A stretch of 64,000 nucleotides of DNA. It comes from Sphingomonas sp. Leaf412. Lineage in GTDB: Bacteria > Pseudomonadota > Alphaproteobacteria > Sphingomonadales > Sphingomonadaceae. This document shows positions 1-7,823 of the stretch, one piece after another. Location: contig NZ_LMQP01000002.1 of the NCBI RefSeq assembly GCF_001425405.1, positions 522,907 to 586,906 of the forward strand, in the 5' to 3' direction. Every line of letters starts with the position of its first letter. The stretch's first letter is position 1. Below the pieces are notes generated by a model. It was given only the letters and a program-made list of their open reading frames with translations, did not search any database and was not told the DNA's origin. Made by a program: the position numbers and the translations under genes.

Positions 1-2
1 TG

Positions 3-281
3 CGCCCCGACGGACTGGTCGTGGTGGTCGACGCGAACCGTTCGACGCGTGACCACGGGACGCCGCCGGTCCTGCTGGAATGCGAGTTCCGCGCGGTCGG
101 TTATCAGCGCGTGGGCATGCGCGAACTACGGTCGGCCGGGGGATATTTCGCGACCTTCCGCGCGGTCGGCGCCCGCCCCGATCCCGATGCGATCCGGCCA
201 TGCCGCATCGACGACCGCCGTCCCGCGTCGACGGCGACCTCGCATCCGACGGTGCGAGACGGCGATCGCGAGGCATCATGA
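3..281 (+). CDS. C-terminal end of a class I SAM-dependent methyltransferase-like protein (cut by window edge)
   Basis: An open frame enters from the left edge and stops at 279-281. It begins RPDGLVVVVDANRS, the late-strand pattern of small SAM-dependent methyltransferases, followed by a GYxxVxMREL segment and a GGYFATFRAVGARPDP tail that I associate with a family of predicted methyltransferases in sphingomonads. The N-terminal SAM-binding part is outside the window, so the assignment rests on the tail only. Its TGA overlaps the ATG of resident thyA (ATGA, 278-281), which suggests the two were co-transcribed before thyA was split. This is chromosomal backbone outside the mobile element. Confidence 0.55.
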   Translation, partial: RPDGLVVVVDANRSTRDHGTPPVLLECEFRAVGYQRVGMRELRSAGGYFATFRAVGARPDPDAIRPCRIDDRRPASTATSHPTVRDGDREAS

Positions 282-904
282 CCCGTCACCCCGAACACCA
301 GTATCTCGATCTCCTCGGCCAGGTGCTCGACCATGGCGACGACCGGATGGATCGTACCGGCGTGGGCACGAGATCGATCTTCGGCGCGATGGTGCGCTTC
401 GACCTGTCGACCGGCCAGGTGCCGATCCTCACGACCAAGCGGGTGTATTGGAAGACCGCGGTGAAGGAGATGCTGTGGTTCCTGACGGGCGGCACGAACA
501 TCCGGCCATTGCTGGAGGACAATGTCCGCATCTGGACCGACTGGCCCTTGGCCACCTACCGGCGCGAAACCGGGGAGGACGTATCGCAGGAGGAGTTCGA
601 GCGGCGGATCGTCGCCGATGACGACTTCGCGGCAAGATGGGGCGAGCTGGGGCCCGTGTACGGCAAGCAATGGCGTCGCTGGATGGGCGCGGATGGTCGC
701 GAGTACGACCAGATCGGCGAACTGGTCCGCATGCTGCGCGACGATCCGTCGAGCCGGCGGATGCTGTTCCACGGCTGGAACGTCGCGGAACTGGGCGCGA
801 TGGCATTGCCGCCGTGCCACATGGTCTACCAATATCACGTGACCTCCGACGGGCGTTTGAACTGCCTCCTCTTCCAACGATCGGTCGACCTGCTACTGGG
901 TGCG
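278..904 (+). pseudogene. thyA: Resident thymidylate synthase, 5' part (209 codons), interrupted by the mobile element
   Basis: This frame is the N-terminal 209 residues of ThyA, which methylates dUMP to dTMP with methylenetetrahydrofolate. It starts MTRHPEHQYLDLL and contains the catalytic motif PPCHMVYQYHV (Cys180) and the conserved RSVDLLLGA stretch. Homology stops exactly after codon 209 (GCG, 902-904). The frame then reads 11 foreign residues (SYFSGVAPSYH) and stops at 938-940. The missing 90 residues are found at 62873-63145. The truncated product lacks the nucleotide-binding FN..G segment and the folate-binding C-terminus, so it should be inactive. The start is fixed by the ATGA overlap with the upstream gene. 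Confidence 0.95.
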
Positions 905-910
905 AGCTAT

Positions 911-920
911 TTTTCCGGCG
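911..920 (+). repeat. Left terminal inverted repeat of the island
   Basis: TTTTCCGGCG, six bases inside the left thyA junction. Its inverted partner is CACCGGAAAA at 62863-62872, with one mismatch over 10 bp. The six bases between the junction and this repeat (AGCTAT, 905-910) have no counterpart on the right side, where the repeat abuts thyA directly. AGCTAT recurs at 929-934. Confidence 0.6.
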
Positions 921-972
921 TAGCGCCAAGCTATCACTGAATGAATGAGAGTGTGGGAAGCGTCTAATGCGC

Positions 973-988
973 ATAGTAGCGCTACTAT
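973..988. repeat. Perfect 16-bp palindrome near the left end
   Basis: ATAGTAGCGCTACTAT is a perfect palindrome about 70 bp inside the left end, flanked by direct repeats of ATGAATGA (at about 940 and 991). It lies in non-coding DNA between the truncated thyA and a resolvase remnant. Subterminal symmetric sites of this kind can be recombinase or accessory-protein binding sites; that role is inferred only from position. Confidence 0.45.
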
Positions 989-1062
989 CGATGAATGAAA
1001 GTAGCCAGCTGCCTCCGCTTCGCCGTACCGACAGCGGGCGTCTTGAAACGACAAACGTCATG

Positions 1063-1194
1063 CACAAGATCATGTTCATGGCCTTTACGGCGATTGCCGC
1101 CTGTGAGCGGGACCTCGTTACTGAGCGAACAGAGGCCGGACTGGCCTCAGCACGCGCGAGTGGGCAGAAGAATGGCAGGCCGTTTGCAAATTAG
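1063..1194 (+). pseudogene. Serine resolvase (Tn3-type) C-terminal catalytic-domain remnant
   Basis: The reading frame ending at 1194 contains ACERDLVTERTEAGLASARA followed by GQKNGRPFAN. This matches the end of the resolvase catalytic domain and the linker to its helix-turn-helix in Tn3-type serine recombinases (typically EFERDLIxERTRAGLxAARxRGRxGGRP). Only about 40 residues remain; the catalytic N-terminal serine region and the DNA-binding domain are absent. It is a scar of an earlier transposon between the island end and the replacement thyA. Confidence 0.75.
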
Positions 1195-1312
1195 GGCAAT
1201 GATTCAAAGCTCGCGTCGCCCATGCTTTTCGAGGTCAAGTCCTTGGTCACGGAAGTAGCAAACTGTTTGGGGTCGGGCGAAACGCTCTCAATGCTCTGCG
1301 GAAGGAAAAACA

Positions 1313-2212
1313 ATGATTAGGCACCCCGAGCATCAATATCTCGATTTACTCTCGCAGGTACTTGAGGCAGGCGACGAACGTGAGGATAGAACTAAGATCG
1401 GCACTAAGTCAGTGTTCGGCGCCATGGTGCGCTTCGATCTTTCCGAAGGCGACGCCCCAATCCTCACGACGAAGCGCGTCTACTGGAAGACGGCCGTCAA
1501 GGAGATGCTTTGGTTCCTCACTGGAAACACAAACATCCAGCCGCTGCTGCGGGAGAACGTGCGTATATGGAGCGATTGGCCGCTTGCCACGTATCGGCGC
1601 GAGACGGGCGAGGAAGTATCGCAGGAAGAATTTGAGCGCCGAATCGTTGAAGACGATTCCTTCGCTGTGCGGTGGGGAGATCTCGGGCCGGTCTACGGCA
1701 AACAGTGGCGCCGATGGCTCGGCTCCGATGGTCGAGAATACGATCAGATCGCCGAGCTGGTTAAAACGCTTCGAGAAAATCCGACAAGTCGCAGGATGCT
1801 TTTCCACGGCTGGAACGTCGCCGAACTTGGATCGATGGCGTTACCGCCCTGTCACATGGTCTATCAGTATCACGTGACGTCGGATGGACGGCTGAATTGT
1901 CTTCTTTTCCAAAGGTCAGTTGATTTACTGCTCGGGGCCGCATTCAACTACGTCGGTGCGACGGCACTTCAGCTCATGCTTGCTCAGCAGGCAGATCTGC
2001 GCGCCGGTGAGCTTATCTGGGTAGGCGGTGACGTTCACCTCTACCTGAACCATCTCGAACAAGCCCGCGAACAGGCCCAGCGACAGCCACGGCCATTCCC
2101 TAAAATGCGTCTCATCCGTAAGCCCAGCGACATAGACGGTTATCGAATCGAGGATTTTGAGGTCGAGGGCTATGCACCTCATAGCGCGATCAAAGCAGAT
2201 GTAGCGGTGTAG
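1313..2212 (+). CDS. thyA: Thymidylate synthase, complete replacement copy carried by the island
   Basis: A 299-residue ThyA that reductively methylates dUMP to dTMP in the cytoplasm. All family landmarks are present: the Arg-containing N-terminal segment (DRTKIGTKSVFG), catalytic Cys180 in PPCHMVYQYHV, RSVDLLLGAAFNYVG (nucleotide binding) and the C-terminal tail IKADVAV, which is identical to that of the resident gene. Start: ATG 1313 is preceded by GGAAGGAAA. The protein closely matches the two resident fragments, but the nucleotide sequence has clearly lower GC and different codon choice, so it is a diverged homologue rather than a recent duplication. It presumably keeps the host thymidine-independent after integration. 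It sits in the first 1.3 kb of the element, convergent with the small gene at 2230-2514. Confidence 0.97.
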   Translation: MIRHPEHQYLDLLSQVLEAGDEREDRTKIGTKSVFGAMVRFDLSEGDAPILTTKRVYWKTAVKEMLWFLTGNTNIQPLLRENVRIWSDWPLATYRRETGEEVSQEEFERRIVEDDSFAVRWGDLGPVYGKQWRRWLGSDGREYDQIAELVKTLRENPTSRRMLFHGWNVAELGSMALPPCHMVYQYHVTSDGRLNCLLFQRSVDLLLGAAFNYVGATALQLMLAQQADLRAGELIWVGGDVHLYLNHLEQAREQAQRQPRPFPKMRLIRKPSDIDGYRIEDFEVEGYAPHSAIKADVAV

Positions 2213-2229
2213 TCCGCTCCCGTCGAACG

Positions 2230-2514
2230 TCAGCGCCGATCTTCCGGCCATTCTTGGCCACTCAGCCAGGGAAAATGCCAACCCGTGGCAATCATCTCGT
2301 CGTTGCCTGCGTTCTCTCTGTAGACGCGTAGGCCGGCGTGCCTCCCCTGCATGTCCGATGGGTACGTTTCACGTCCGTCGAGGTCGAATGCGGTGAGAGA
2401 TATGTCAATGTCTTCAAGGCCTCCGATTTGACCCTCTGTCAAGATCGGCAGCACCTCCGCCATTATGTCGGCGAACTCCTTAGCGGTGTACCTGCCAGCT
2501 AAATGTATCCTCAT
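2230..2514 (-). CDS. Hypothetical protein, 94 aa
   Basis: A small acidic protein beginning MRIHLAGRYTAKEFADIM and ending SGQEWPEDRR, with no membrane segment or motif I recognise. The ATG at 2514 is chosen over the longer frame because AAGGACGGAG precedes it at good spacing. The gene converges on the replacement thyA (18 bp between stop codons) and lies head-to-head with the XRE regulator at 2646, so it may be under that regulator's control. Its base composition resembles thyA2 and the recombinase operon more than the ars/czc cargo, so it may belong to the core of the element. Confidence 0.6.
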   Translation of the reverse strand: MRIHLAGRYTAKEFADIMAEVLPILTEGQIGGLEDIDISLTAFDLDGRETYPSDMQGRHAGLRVYRENAGNDEMIATGWHFPWLSGQEWPEDRR

Positions 2515-2645
2515 CTCCGTCCTTCTAAGTTGCATCTGCGGGCCAGCCCGACGTCGCAACCCTTATAGCTGAAATGCACGGGACTCAAAAGCCGTGTTCT
2601 TCAAGGCCGTGGACCTGTCGACGTCCAGCCGTCACGTCCGTTCTC

Positions 2646-2918
2646 ATGGAGCGAGAGGTGCTGCAGATCATCGGAGCGACGATTCGGAGACTCCGCGAAC
2701 AAACCGGGTTGAGCCAGGAAGCGTTTGCGCAAGCTGCGGACTTGGACCGATCCTTCTACGGTCGGGTAGAGCGCGGGACCCAGAACATCGCACTTACCAC
2801 CCTATGCATCGTGGCTAGCACCCTGAAGGTCCATCCTCGCGAACTCCTCGACGATCTCAACGAGCCTGACTATATCGGTTTGAAGCCTTCACGCCGTAGA
2901 CAGGAGGTCCTCAAATAA
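2646..2918 (+). CDS. XRE-family helix-turn-helix transcriptional regulator, 90 aa
   Basis: A single Cro/C1-type HTH domain: IGATIRRLREQTGLSQEAFA, then ADLDRSFYGRVERGTQNI and LTTLCIVASTLKVHPRELL. The LSQE(A)FA and RxERG positions are diagnostic of the XRE family, in which helix 3 reads operator DNA. The start MEREVLQIIG (2646) was chosen because a longer in-frame ATG at 2574 adds an unstructured Cys/Arg/Pro-rich leader untypical of this family. No partner toxin or metallopeptidase is adjacent. It may be a control protein for the element or for the neighbouring 94-aa gene. Confidence 0.85.
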   Translation: MEREVLQIIGATIRRLREQTGLSQEAFAQAADLDRSFYGRVERGTQNIALTTLCIVASTLKVHPRELLDDLNEPDYIGLKPSRRRQEVLK

Positions 2919-3240
2919 GAATTAAACAGCTCATGTGTTGCATCGTAGCGAAAGTAGAGTGGTGGCTACTGTAGAATATGTCCGCCTTTAGTCTCAGGCA
3001 ACTACTGAGCTACGACTGTTGGCAAAGCTCCGCGGATCATCCGGACTGCCATGCCACTTCCTAGAACCGGTTATTTATCCGTGCGCCCGGAACAACAACT
3101 GTGCCGTTTTGGTCAAGAGGTGAAGCGGATTTCCTCGGGGCGGCCGCTGACAAACGGGATTTACCACCCTGAAGCAGATCGGTGCCGTTCGTTAGGCGCT
3201 GAGGATCCCGATTGCGGTGCTTCAACGAACGTTCGTGCGG
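2919..3240. other. Non-coding stretch, about 320 bp
   Basis: There is no convincing gene here: short open frames have no start context or recognisable motif. The stretch separates the XRE regulator from a decayed LysR gene and probably consists of degenerated cargo. Confidence 0.5.
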
Positions 3241-3785
3241 CTATGATTTATGGCGCAGGGAATCCACTAGGAGTGTGAAAGCAGCCGATGGTTGCCGCCG
3301 ACTGGGGTAATGCAGGTGTTCGCCGGCAAAGGGCGGGCACCAATCATCCAGCACCCTGACCAGCTCCCCGCGAATGACGTGCTCGGCGACCGAACTTTCC
3401 ATCACGAACTCGAGACCGACACCGCGCACGGCAGCCCGCACGATCGTCGCGGTGCTGTTGCAGGACATTTGCCCGTCGACCCGCATGCGTATCTCTCGGT
3501 CGCCATGCTCCAGCTCCCGCGCGTACATGCCTCCCGCCGATCGAAGCCGCAGATTGATGCAGTTGTGCTGCGATAGATCCTGCGGTGTCGTTGGAAAGGG
3601 GTGCTGTTCAAGGTACGACGGTCAGCGGACAGCTGCCATCCGGAGATCGGGACCGATCCTTGCGGCGATCATATCCTTCGCGAGTGCCTCGCCCAATCTG
3701 ACGCCGGCGAACTGATCCGTGGTGATATCGGTCAGACCGGAGTCGATACTGAGCTCGACCTGGATGTCGATGCGATTCCATCGGA
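3241..3785 (-). pseudogene. Decayed LysR-family regulator (effector-binding domain remnant)
   Basis: Read on the minus strand, the remnant has the order of a LysR substrate-binding domain: a strand reading RIDIQVELSIDSGLTDI, then QFAGVRLGEALAKDMIA, then (after an in-frame stop and frame change near 3620) PTTPQDLSQHNCINLRLRS, DGREIRMRV-type text as GDREIRMRVDGQM, and the family-typical end LVRVLDDWCPPF plus YPSRRQPS. The N-terminal winged HTH is missing and at least one frameshift/stop splits the rest. The family resemblance is strong; the target pathway cannot be told. Confidence 0.8.
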
Positions 3786-3835
3786 ATAATCCGATGCATA
3801 TTGCGGAGAGGGCGTCTCATCGGTTAAAGCCGATG
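3779..3835 (+). promoter_or_regulatory. Two tandem dyads CATCGG-N6-CCGATG: likely ArsR operators
   Basis: CATCGG(N6)CCGATG occurs twice, at 3779-3796 and 3818-3835, with centres 39 bp apart. Both dyads are perfect. The second ends one base before the arsR ATG (3837) and covers the position of its ribosome binding site; the first lies where a promoter would be expected. ArsR-family dimers bind such interrupted dyads and leave when As(III) or Sb(III) binds. Control of arsR by the dyads is inferred from position. Confidence 0.65.
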
Positions 3836-3836
3836 C

Positions 3837-4166
3837 ATGAACAATCTGGAAGCACTCACCGCCCTGGCGGCACTTTCGCACCCGACGCGCCTTGCGACGT
3901 TCAGAATGCTGGTCAGATACGAGCCGGCTGGCCTCGCGACCGGGGAGATCGCACAGGCCATGAGCATGACGCAAAGCACGTTCTCGACTCATCTCGCCGT
4001 GCTCGCAAAGGCCCGCCTTGTTCGCGCCGAGAAGAACGGTCGCAACCAGGTACAGCGTCCGAACGTCACCGCTCTTCGCGAGCTCATGGTCTTCCTCGCC
4101 AAGGACTGCTGCCAAGGCAGCCCCGAACTCTGCGAGCCGCTGCTTGCCGAACTCACCTGCTGCTGA
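3837..4166 (+). CDS. arsR: ArsR-family arsenic-responsive repressor
   Basis: A 109-residue winged-helix repressor. The N-terminal LEALTALAALSHPTRLATFR is the family-typical first helix region, the recognition helix lies around MSMTQSTFSTHLAVLAKARL, and the wing follows at VRAEKNGRNQVQ. Cysteines cluster at the C-terminus (KDCC, ELCE, ELTCC end), which suits the type of ArsR that binds As(III) near its C-terminus instead of at the classical helix-4 CxCxxC. It is the first gene of arsR-C-B-ynfA-H and has two dyads in front of it, so autoregulation is likely. The next gene starts 14 bp downstream. Confidence 0.92.
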   Translation: MNNLEALTALAALSHPTRLATFRMLVRYEPAGLATGEIAQAMSMTQSTFSTHLAVLAKARLVRAEKNGRNQVQRPNVTALRELMVFLAKDCCQGSPELCEPLLAELTCC

Positions 4167-4180
4167 CGCGGAGCACTGAC

Positions 4181-4609
4181 ATGACCGAAATCGTGATCTA
4201 CCATAACCCCGCCTGCGGGACCTCGCGCAACGTCCTCGAGCTGATCCGCAACACCGGCGTTGAGCCACGCGTCGTCGAATATCTGAAGACGCCGCCGTCA
4301 CGCGTTATGCTGACCCAGCTCATTGATCGCGCTGGCATCACGGCGCGCCAGCTTCTGCGCGAGAAGGGCACGCCCTACGCCGAGCTCGGCCTCGACGACT
4401 TGGCGATCAGCGACGAAGCTCTGATCGACGCGATGATCGATCACCCGATCCTCATCAACCGCCCGCTGGTCGTCACGCCGTTGGGTGTCCGCCTCTGCCG
4501 CCCGTCGGAAGCGGTGCTGGACATCTTGGTGGACGCGCAGATCGGCGCCTTCGCCAAGGAGGACGGAGAGCAGGTCGTCGATGCCGACGGGAACCGCGTG
4601 GCGGGATGA
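4181..4609 (+). CDS. arsC: Arsenate reductase, glutaredoxin-dependent type
   Basis: A 142-residue ArsC of the Spx/ArsC fold, which reduces arsenate to arsenite using glutathione and glutaredoxin. It begins [17 protein letters not shown] with the catalytic Cys12 in the NPxCGTSRN motif, and has the family arginines later ([13 protein letters not shown] and a following LCRPSE). Length and motif match the R773 family. Start ATG 4181 lies just after TGAC; longer frames upstream overlap arsR and are ignored. It overlaps arsB by ATGA (4606-4609), so the two are translationally coupled. Confidence 0.95.
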   Translation: MTEIVIYHNPACGTSRNVLELIRNTGVEPRVVEYLKTPPSRVMLTQLIDRAGITARQLLREKGTPYAELGLDDLAISDEALIDAMIDHPILINRPLVVTPLGVRLCRPSEAVLDILVDAQIGAFAKEDGEQVVDADGNRVAG

Positions 4610-5892
4610 TCGCCGCTCTCCTGATCTTCGTCGTCACCATCGGCCTCGTCATATGGCAGCCCCGAGGCCTCGGCATCGGCTGGAGCGCAATGGGCGGCGC
4701 GGCGGTCGCGCTGGTCGCCGGCGTCGTCACAGTCCCGGACATCCCGATCGTCTGGAACATCGTCTGGAACGCCACCGCCACCTTCGTCGCGATCATCGTC
4801 GTCAGCCTGCTGCTCGACGCCGCCGGCTTCTTCGAATGGGCCGCTCTCCACGTCGCCCGCTGGGCCGGTGGACATGGACGCCGCCTGTTCGCGCTGGTCG
4901 TGCTGCTTGGCGCCGCGGTCTCTGCGCTCTTCGCCAACGATGGTGCGGCGCTCATCCTCACCCCCATCGTCATCGCGATGTTGCGGGCACTGGGCTACGG
5001 TCCGAAGCCGACGCTCGCCTTCGTCATGGCTGCCGGCTTCATCGCAGATACAGCCAGCCTGCCGCTGGTCGTCTCGAACCTCGTCAACATCGTCTCGGCC
5101 GACTTCTTCCGCCTCGGCTTCGGCGAATATGCGCTGGTCATGGTGCCCGTCGATCTCGCCGCGATCGCCGCCACGCTGGTCGTACTGACGCTCTACTTCC
5201 GGCGCGACATCCCTGCCGAATACGACGTCGGGCAGCTTCGGCTGCCGGGGGCCGCCATTCGCGACCCGGCGACTTTCCGCACTGGCTGGATCGTCCTTGC
5301 GCTGCTGCTCGTCGGCTTCTTCGTGCTCGACCCGCTTGGCGTGCCGGTCAGCGCGGTGGCAGCGGTCGGGGCGCTGCTGCTGCTGGCGGTCGCCGCCCGG
5401 GGCACGGTCATCGAGACGCGCAAGGTGATCCGTGACGCTCCATGGCAGGTGGTGATCTTCTCGCTGGGCATGTATCTCGTCGTCTACGGTCTGCGGAACG
5501 CCGGTCTTACCACTCATCTCGCCACGCTGCTCGACCGCACCGCCGAAGGCGGCGTCTGGGGCGCGGCGTTCGGCACCGGCATCATCGCGGCCGTGCTGTC
5601 GTCGGTCATGAACAACATGCCGACGGTGCTGGTGGGCGCGCTGTCGATCGACGCGTCGCACGCCACGGGCACTGTGCGGGACGCGATGATCTACGCCAAC
5701 GTCATCGGCTGCGATCTCGGCCCCAAGCTCACGCCGATCGGGTCGCTGGCCACGCTTCTGTGGCTCCACGTCCTCGACCAGAAGGGCGTCAAGATCGGCT
5801 GGGGCTACTACTTCAAGGTCGGGGTGACGCTGACGGTGCCCGTGCTGCTCATCACGCTCGCCGCCCTTGCCCTGAGGCTCTCCATCGCATGA
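4606..5892 (+). CDS. arsB: Arsenite efflux permease, ArsB/ion transporter superfamily
   Basis: A 428-residue inner-membrane protein with about 11-12 hydrophobic segments. It contains the landmarks of Ars[21 protein letters not shown] in the first half and its repeat-like partner [14 protein letters not shown] plus [19 protein letters not shown] in the second. It exports As(OH)3/Sb(OH)3 using the proton gradient. It overlaps both neighbours by ATGA (arsC upstream, ynfA-like downstream). There is no ArsA in the window, so it should work without the ATPase. Confidence 0.95.
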   Translation: MIAALLIFVVTIGLVIWQPRGLGIGWSAMGGAAVALVAGVVTVPDIPIVWNIVWNATATFVAIIVVSLLLDAAGFFEWAALHVARWAGGHGRRLFALVVLLGAAVSALFANDGAALILTPIVIAMLRALGYGPKPTLAFVMAAGFIADTASLPLVVSNLVNIVSADFFRLGFGEYALVMVPVDLAAIAATLVVLTLYFRRDIPAEYDVGQLRLPGAAIRDPATFRTGWIVLALLLVGFFVLDPLGVPVSAVAAVGALLLLAVAARGTVIETRKVIRDAPWQVVIFSLGMYLVVYGLRNAGLTTHLATLLDRTAEGGVWGAAFGTGIIAAVLSSVMNNMPTVLVGALSIDASHATGTVRDAMIYANVIGCDLGPKLTPIGSLATLLWLHVLDQKGVKIGWGYYFKVGVTLTVPVLLITLAALALRLSIA

Positions 5893-6212
5893 CCGCCATC
5901 GTCTACATCGCCGCGGCGCTCGCCGAGATCGCCGGCTGCTTTGCCTTCTGGGCGTGGCTCCGGATGGGCAAGTCACCGCTCTGGTTCGCCCCGGGCATCG
6001 TGTCGCTCATCCTCTTCGCATGGCTGCTCACCCGAGTGGACAGCGACGCGGCAGGCCGAGCGTATGCTGCGTATGGCGGCATCTACATCTGCGCGTCGCT
6101 CATCTGGTTGTGGAGCGTAGAGGGTGTCCGACCAGACCGATGGGACGTCGGTGGCGCCGCGCTGTGCCTGGTGGGCACCTGCGTGATCCTGCTTGCACCG
6201 CGAGCCACCTGA
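5889..6212 (+). CDS. YnfA/UPF0060-family small membrane protein
   Basis: A 107-residue protein with four hydrophobic segments; it begins [20 protein letters not shown] and includes [20 protein letters not shown] and [18 protein letters not shown], the pattern of YnfA/UPF0060. The family resembles small multidrug resistance transporters. It overlaps arsB by four bases, so it is produced with the arsenite pump; a role in arsenic or drug export is inferred from that position. Confidence 0.88.
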   Translation: MTAIVYIAAALAEIAGCFAFWAWLRMGKSPLWFAPGIVSLILFAWLLTRVDSDAAGRAYAAYGGIYICASLIWLWSVEGVRPDRWDVGGAALCLVGTCVILLAPRAT

Positions 6213-6241
6213 CCGCGACCAGCCATACTGGAGCTACCCAC

Positions 6242-6982
6242 ATGCCCCTCCGCACGATCACCGATCCGACGCACATGCCGGCCCTCGACCGATCCTTCGT
6301 CATCGATCGACCGGCGCTGGGTCTCGGGTCGGATCAGCCACCGCCGCGCATCCTTCTGCTCTACGGGTCGCTGCGCGAGCGCTCGTTCTCCCGCCTCTGC
6401 GTCGAGGAGGCGGCGCGTCTACTGCAGCTGTTCGGCGCCGAGACGCGCATCTTCGATCCCAGCGACCTGCCGCTGCCCGACAGGATAGCGGGTGACGACC
6501 ACCCGGCGGTGCACGAGTTGCGCGAACTGTCGATGTGGTCGGAGGGCCACGTATGGTGCAGCCCGGAGCGGCATGGCCAGATCACGGCTGTCATGAAGAA
6601 CCAGATCGACCATCTGCCGCTTTCGATGGGTGGAATGCGCCCGACGCAGGGCCGTACTCTCGCCGTCATGCAGGTGTCGGCCGGGTCGCAGTCCTTCAAC
6701 AGCGTCAACACGCTGCGTCTGCTCGGCCGCTGGATGCGAATGTTCACGACCCCGAACCAGTCGTCGGTCGCGATGGCCTACAAGGAGTTCGGCGACGACG
6801 ACCGCATGCGGCCCTCCAGCTACTACGATCGCATCGTCGACGTGATGGAGGAGCTGGTGCGCTTCACTGTGCTTCTACGACCCCACTCAACACAGCTTGT
6901 CGACCGCTATTCAGAACGCAAGGAGCGCGGGGTTATCCTTGATCCATCCATGGACCACTCGGCGATCGCCATCGCACGATGA
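6242..6982 (+). CDS. arsH: ArsH, NADPH-dependent FMN reductase of the arsenic operon
   Basis: A 246-residue flavoprotein. [17 protein letters not shown] is the ArsH phosphate-binding loop for FMN, followed by [20 protein letters not shown] and [20 protein letters not shown], which are family signatures. ArsH proteins oxidise trivalent organoarsenicals and reduce quinones or azo dyes with NADPH. Start ATG 6242 gives the usual N-terminal extension. It ends the ars operon; the next gene is convergent, with 13 bp between stop codons. Confidence 0.95.
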   Translation: MPLRTITDPTHMPALDRSFVIDRPALGLGSDQPPPRILLLYGSLRERSFSRLCVEEAARLLQLFGAETRIFDPSDLPLPDRIAGDDHPAVHELRELSMWSEGHVWCSPERHGQITAVMKNQIDHLPLSMGGMRPTQGRTLAVMQVSAGSQSFNSVNTLRLLGRWMRMFTTPNQSSVAMAYKEFGDDDRMRPSSYYDRIVDVMEELVRFTVLLRPHSTQLVDRYSERKERGVILDPSMDHSAIAIAR

Positions 6983-6995
6983 TCTCCTGCTGCGG

Positions 6996-7823
6996 TCACC
7001 GCCGGCGGCGTAATACCTTCTTCCCCGGCTTTCTGATCTTAACCGAACGCGCCTTACGCCCTCTCTCCTCGGCCTCTGGAAACAGTCCTGACATGTCACG
7101 TATCGCCCGGGTCATCAGCATCGCCGCGAAGTCCAGCGCGGAAGCCATGTAGAAGGTGTCCTTCTCGTTCCGGAACCCCGCCCCCCGGCCGTGCTCGCTC
7201 ATCCGGTAAAAGGCGACCGGGCCCGTATGGGTGTGGTTGCTCAGGAACCGGTAGAAGAAGCGGAACCCCTTCTTGTCGAGGTCAGTCCGGTCGATCACGT
7301 CGTCCTGAACGAACGGCGTCTTCTCGCCCTTCAAGAGTTCCCGCCGCCTCTTCTCCGATAGCGCCGCGAGATAGGGATTTGCGGCGAACCTCGTCTCCAG
7401 GTCGGTCCGGACGACATTTCGGAGGGCACGCGTCTCTTCATCCATCTCCTCCTCACCAAGCTCTGCGAACAGTTTCGCCCTCGACCCGTCGTCGTGAAGG
7501 TTGAGAAGGATGATGCGTGCGTCCTTCTGATCCTGCGGCACGTCGTCGATGCATAGGAAGAAGAAGAACAGGTAGCATTCGGCCAGATTGCGCGCGATCG
7601 ACGCCACCGCGCTGAAATCCACGTGCGTGTTCGGGCCCATCGTCGGCGTCAGCGTCTGGATGCTCTTGGCCGTCACCACCAAACGGGTGAAGAGTACCGA
7701 TGCCCAGTAGTGCTGCGGCGTGGGGCTGGGTATCCCACTCGCGCCAACGGAGACAACTTCCGCAGCCGATACGAGCTTGCCGAAGGCGGCTCGGGCGGGA
7801 ACGTACATGGCCTCCGCCTTCAT
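6996..7823 (-). CDS. Uncharacterised DUF5677-like protein, 275 aa
   Basis: A soluble, mostly helical protein starting MKAEAMYVPARAAF. It has a RNLAECYLFFFFLCIDD helix and a FYRFLSNHTHTGPVAF motif, the R..E and S..H..(S/T) pattern seen in DUF5677-type proteins, and a basic tail (KIRKPGKKVLRRRR). The ATG at 7823 overlaps the stop of the MerR-type regulator (TGATG), so it is translationally coupled to a metal regulator, an unusual partner. GGGAG precedes the start. The function is unknown. Confidence 0.65.
   Translation of the reverse strand: MKAEAMYVPARAAFGKLVSAAEVVSVGASGIPSPTPQHYWASVLFTRLVVTAKSIQTLTPTMGPNTHVDFSAVASIARNLAECYLFFFFLCIDDVPQDQKDARIILLNLHDDGSRAKLFAELGEEEMDEETRALRNVVRTDLETRFAANPYLAALSEKRRRELLKGEKTPFVQDDVIDRTDLDKKGFRFFYRFLSNHTHTGPVAFYRMSEHGRGAGFRNEKDTFYMASALDFAAMLMTRAIRDMSGLFPEAEERGRKARSVKIRKPGKKVLRRRR

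Noticed and set aside
3719..4180. Extended arsC frame of 296 codons
   Set aside because: The extension overlaps arsR in another frame and has no domain. ArsC families start at [10 protein letters not shown].
4441..5976. 511-codon minus-strand frame opposite arsC/arsB
   Set aside because: It is the antisense shadow of high-GC ArsB codons; the product is Arg/Asp/Gln-rich low-complexity text with no motif.
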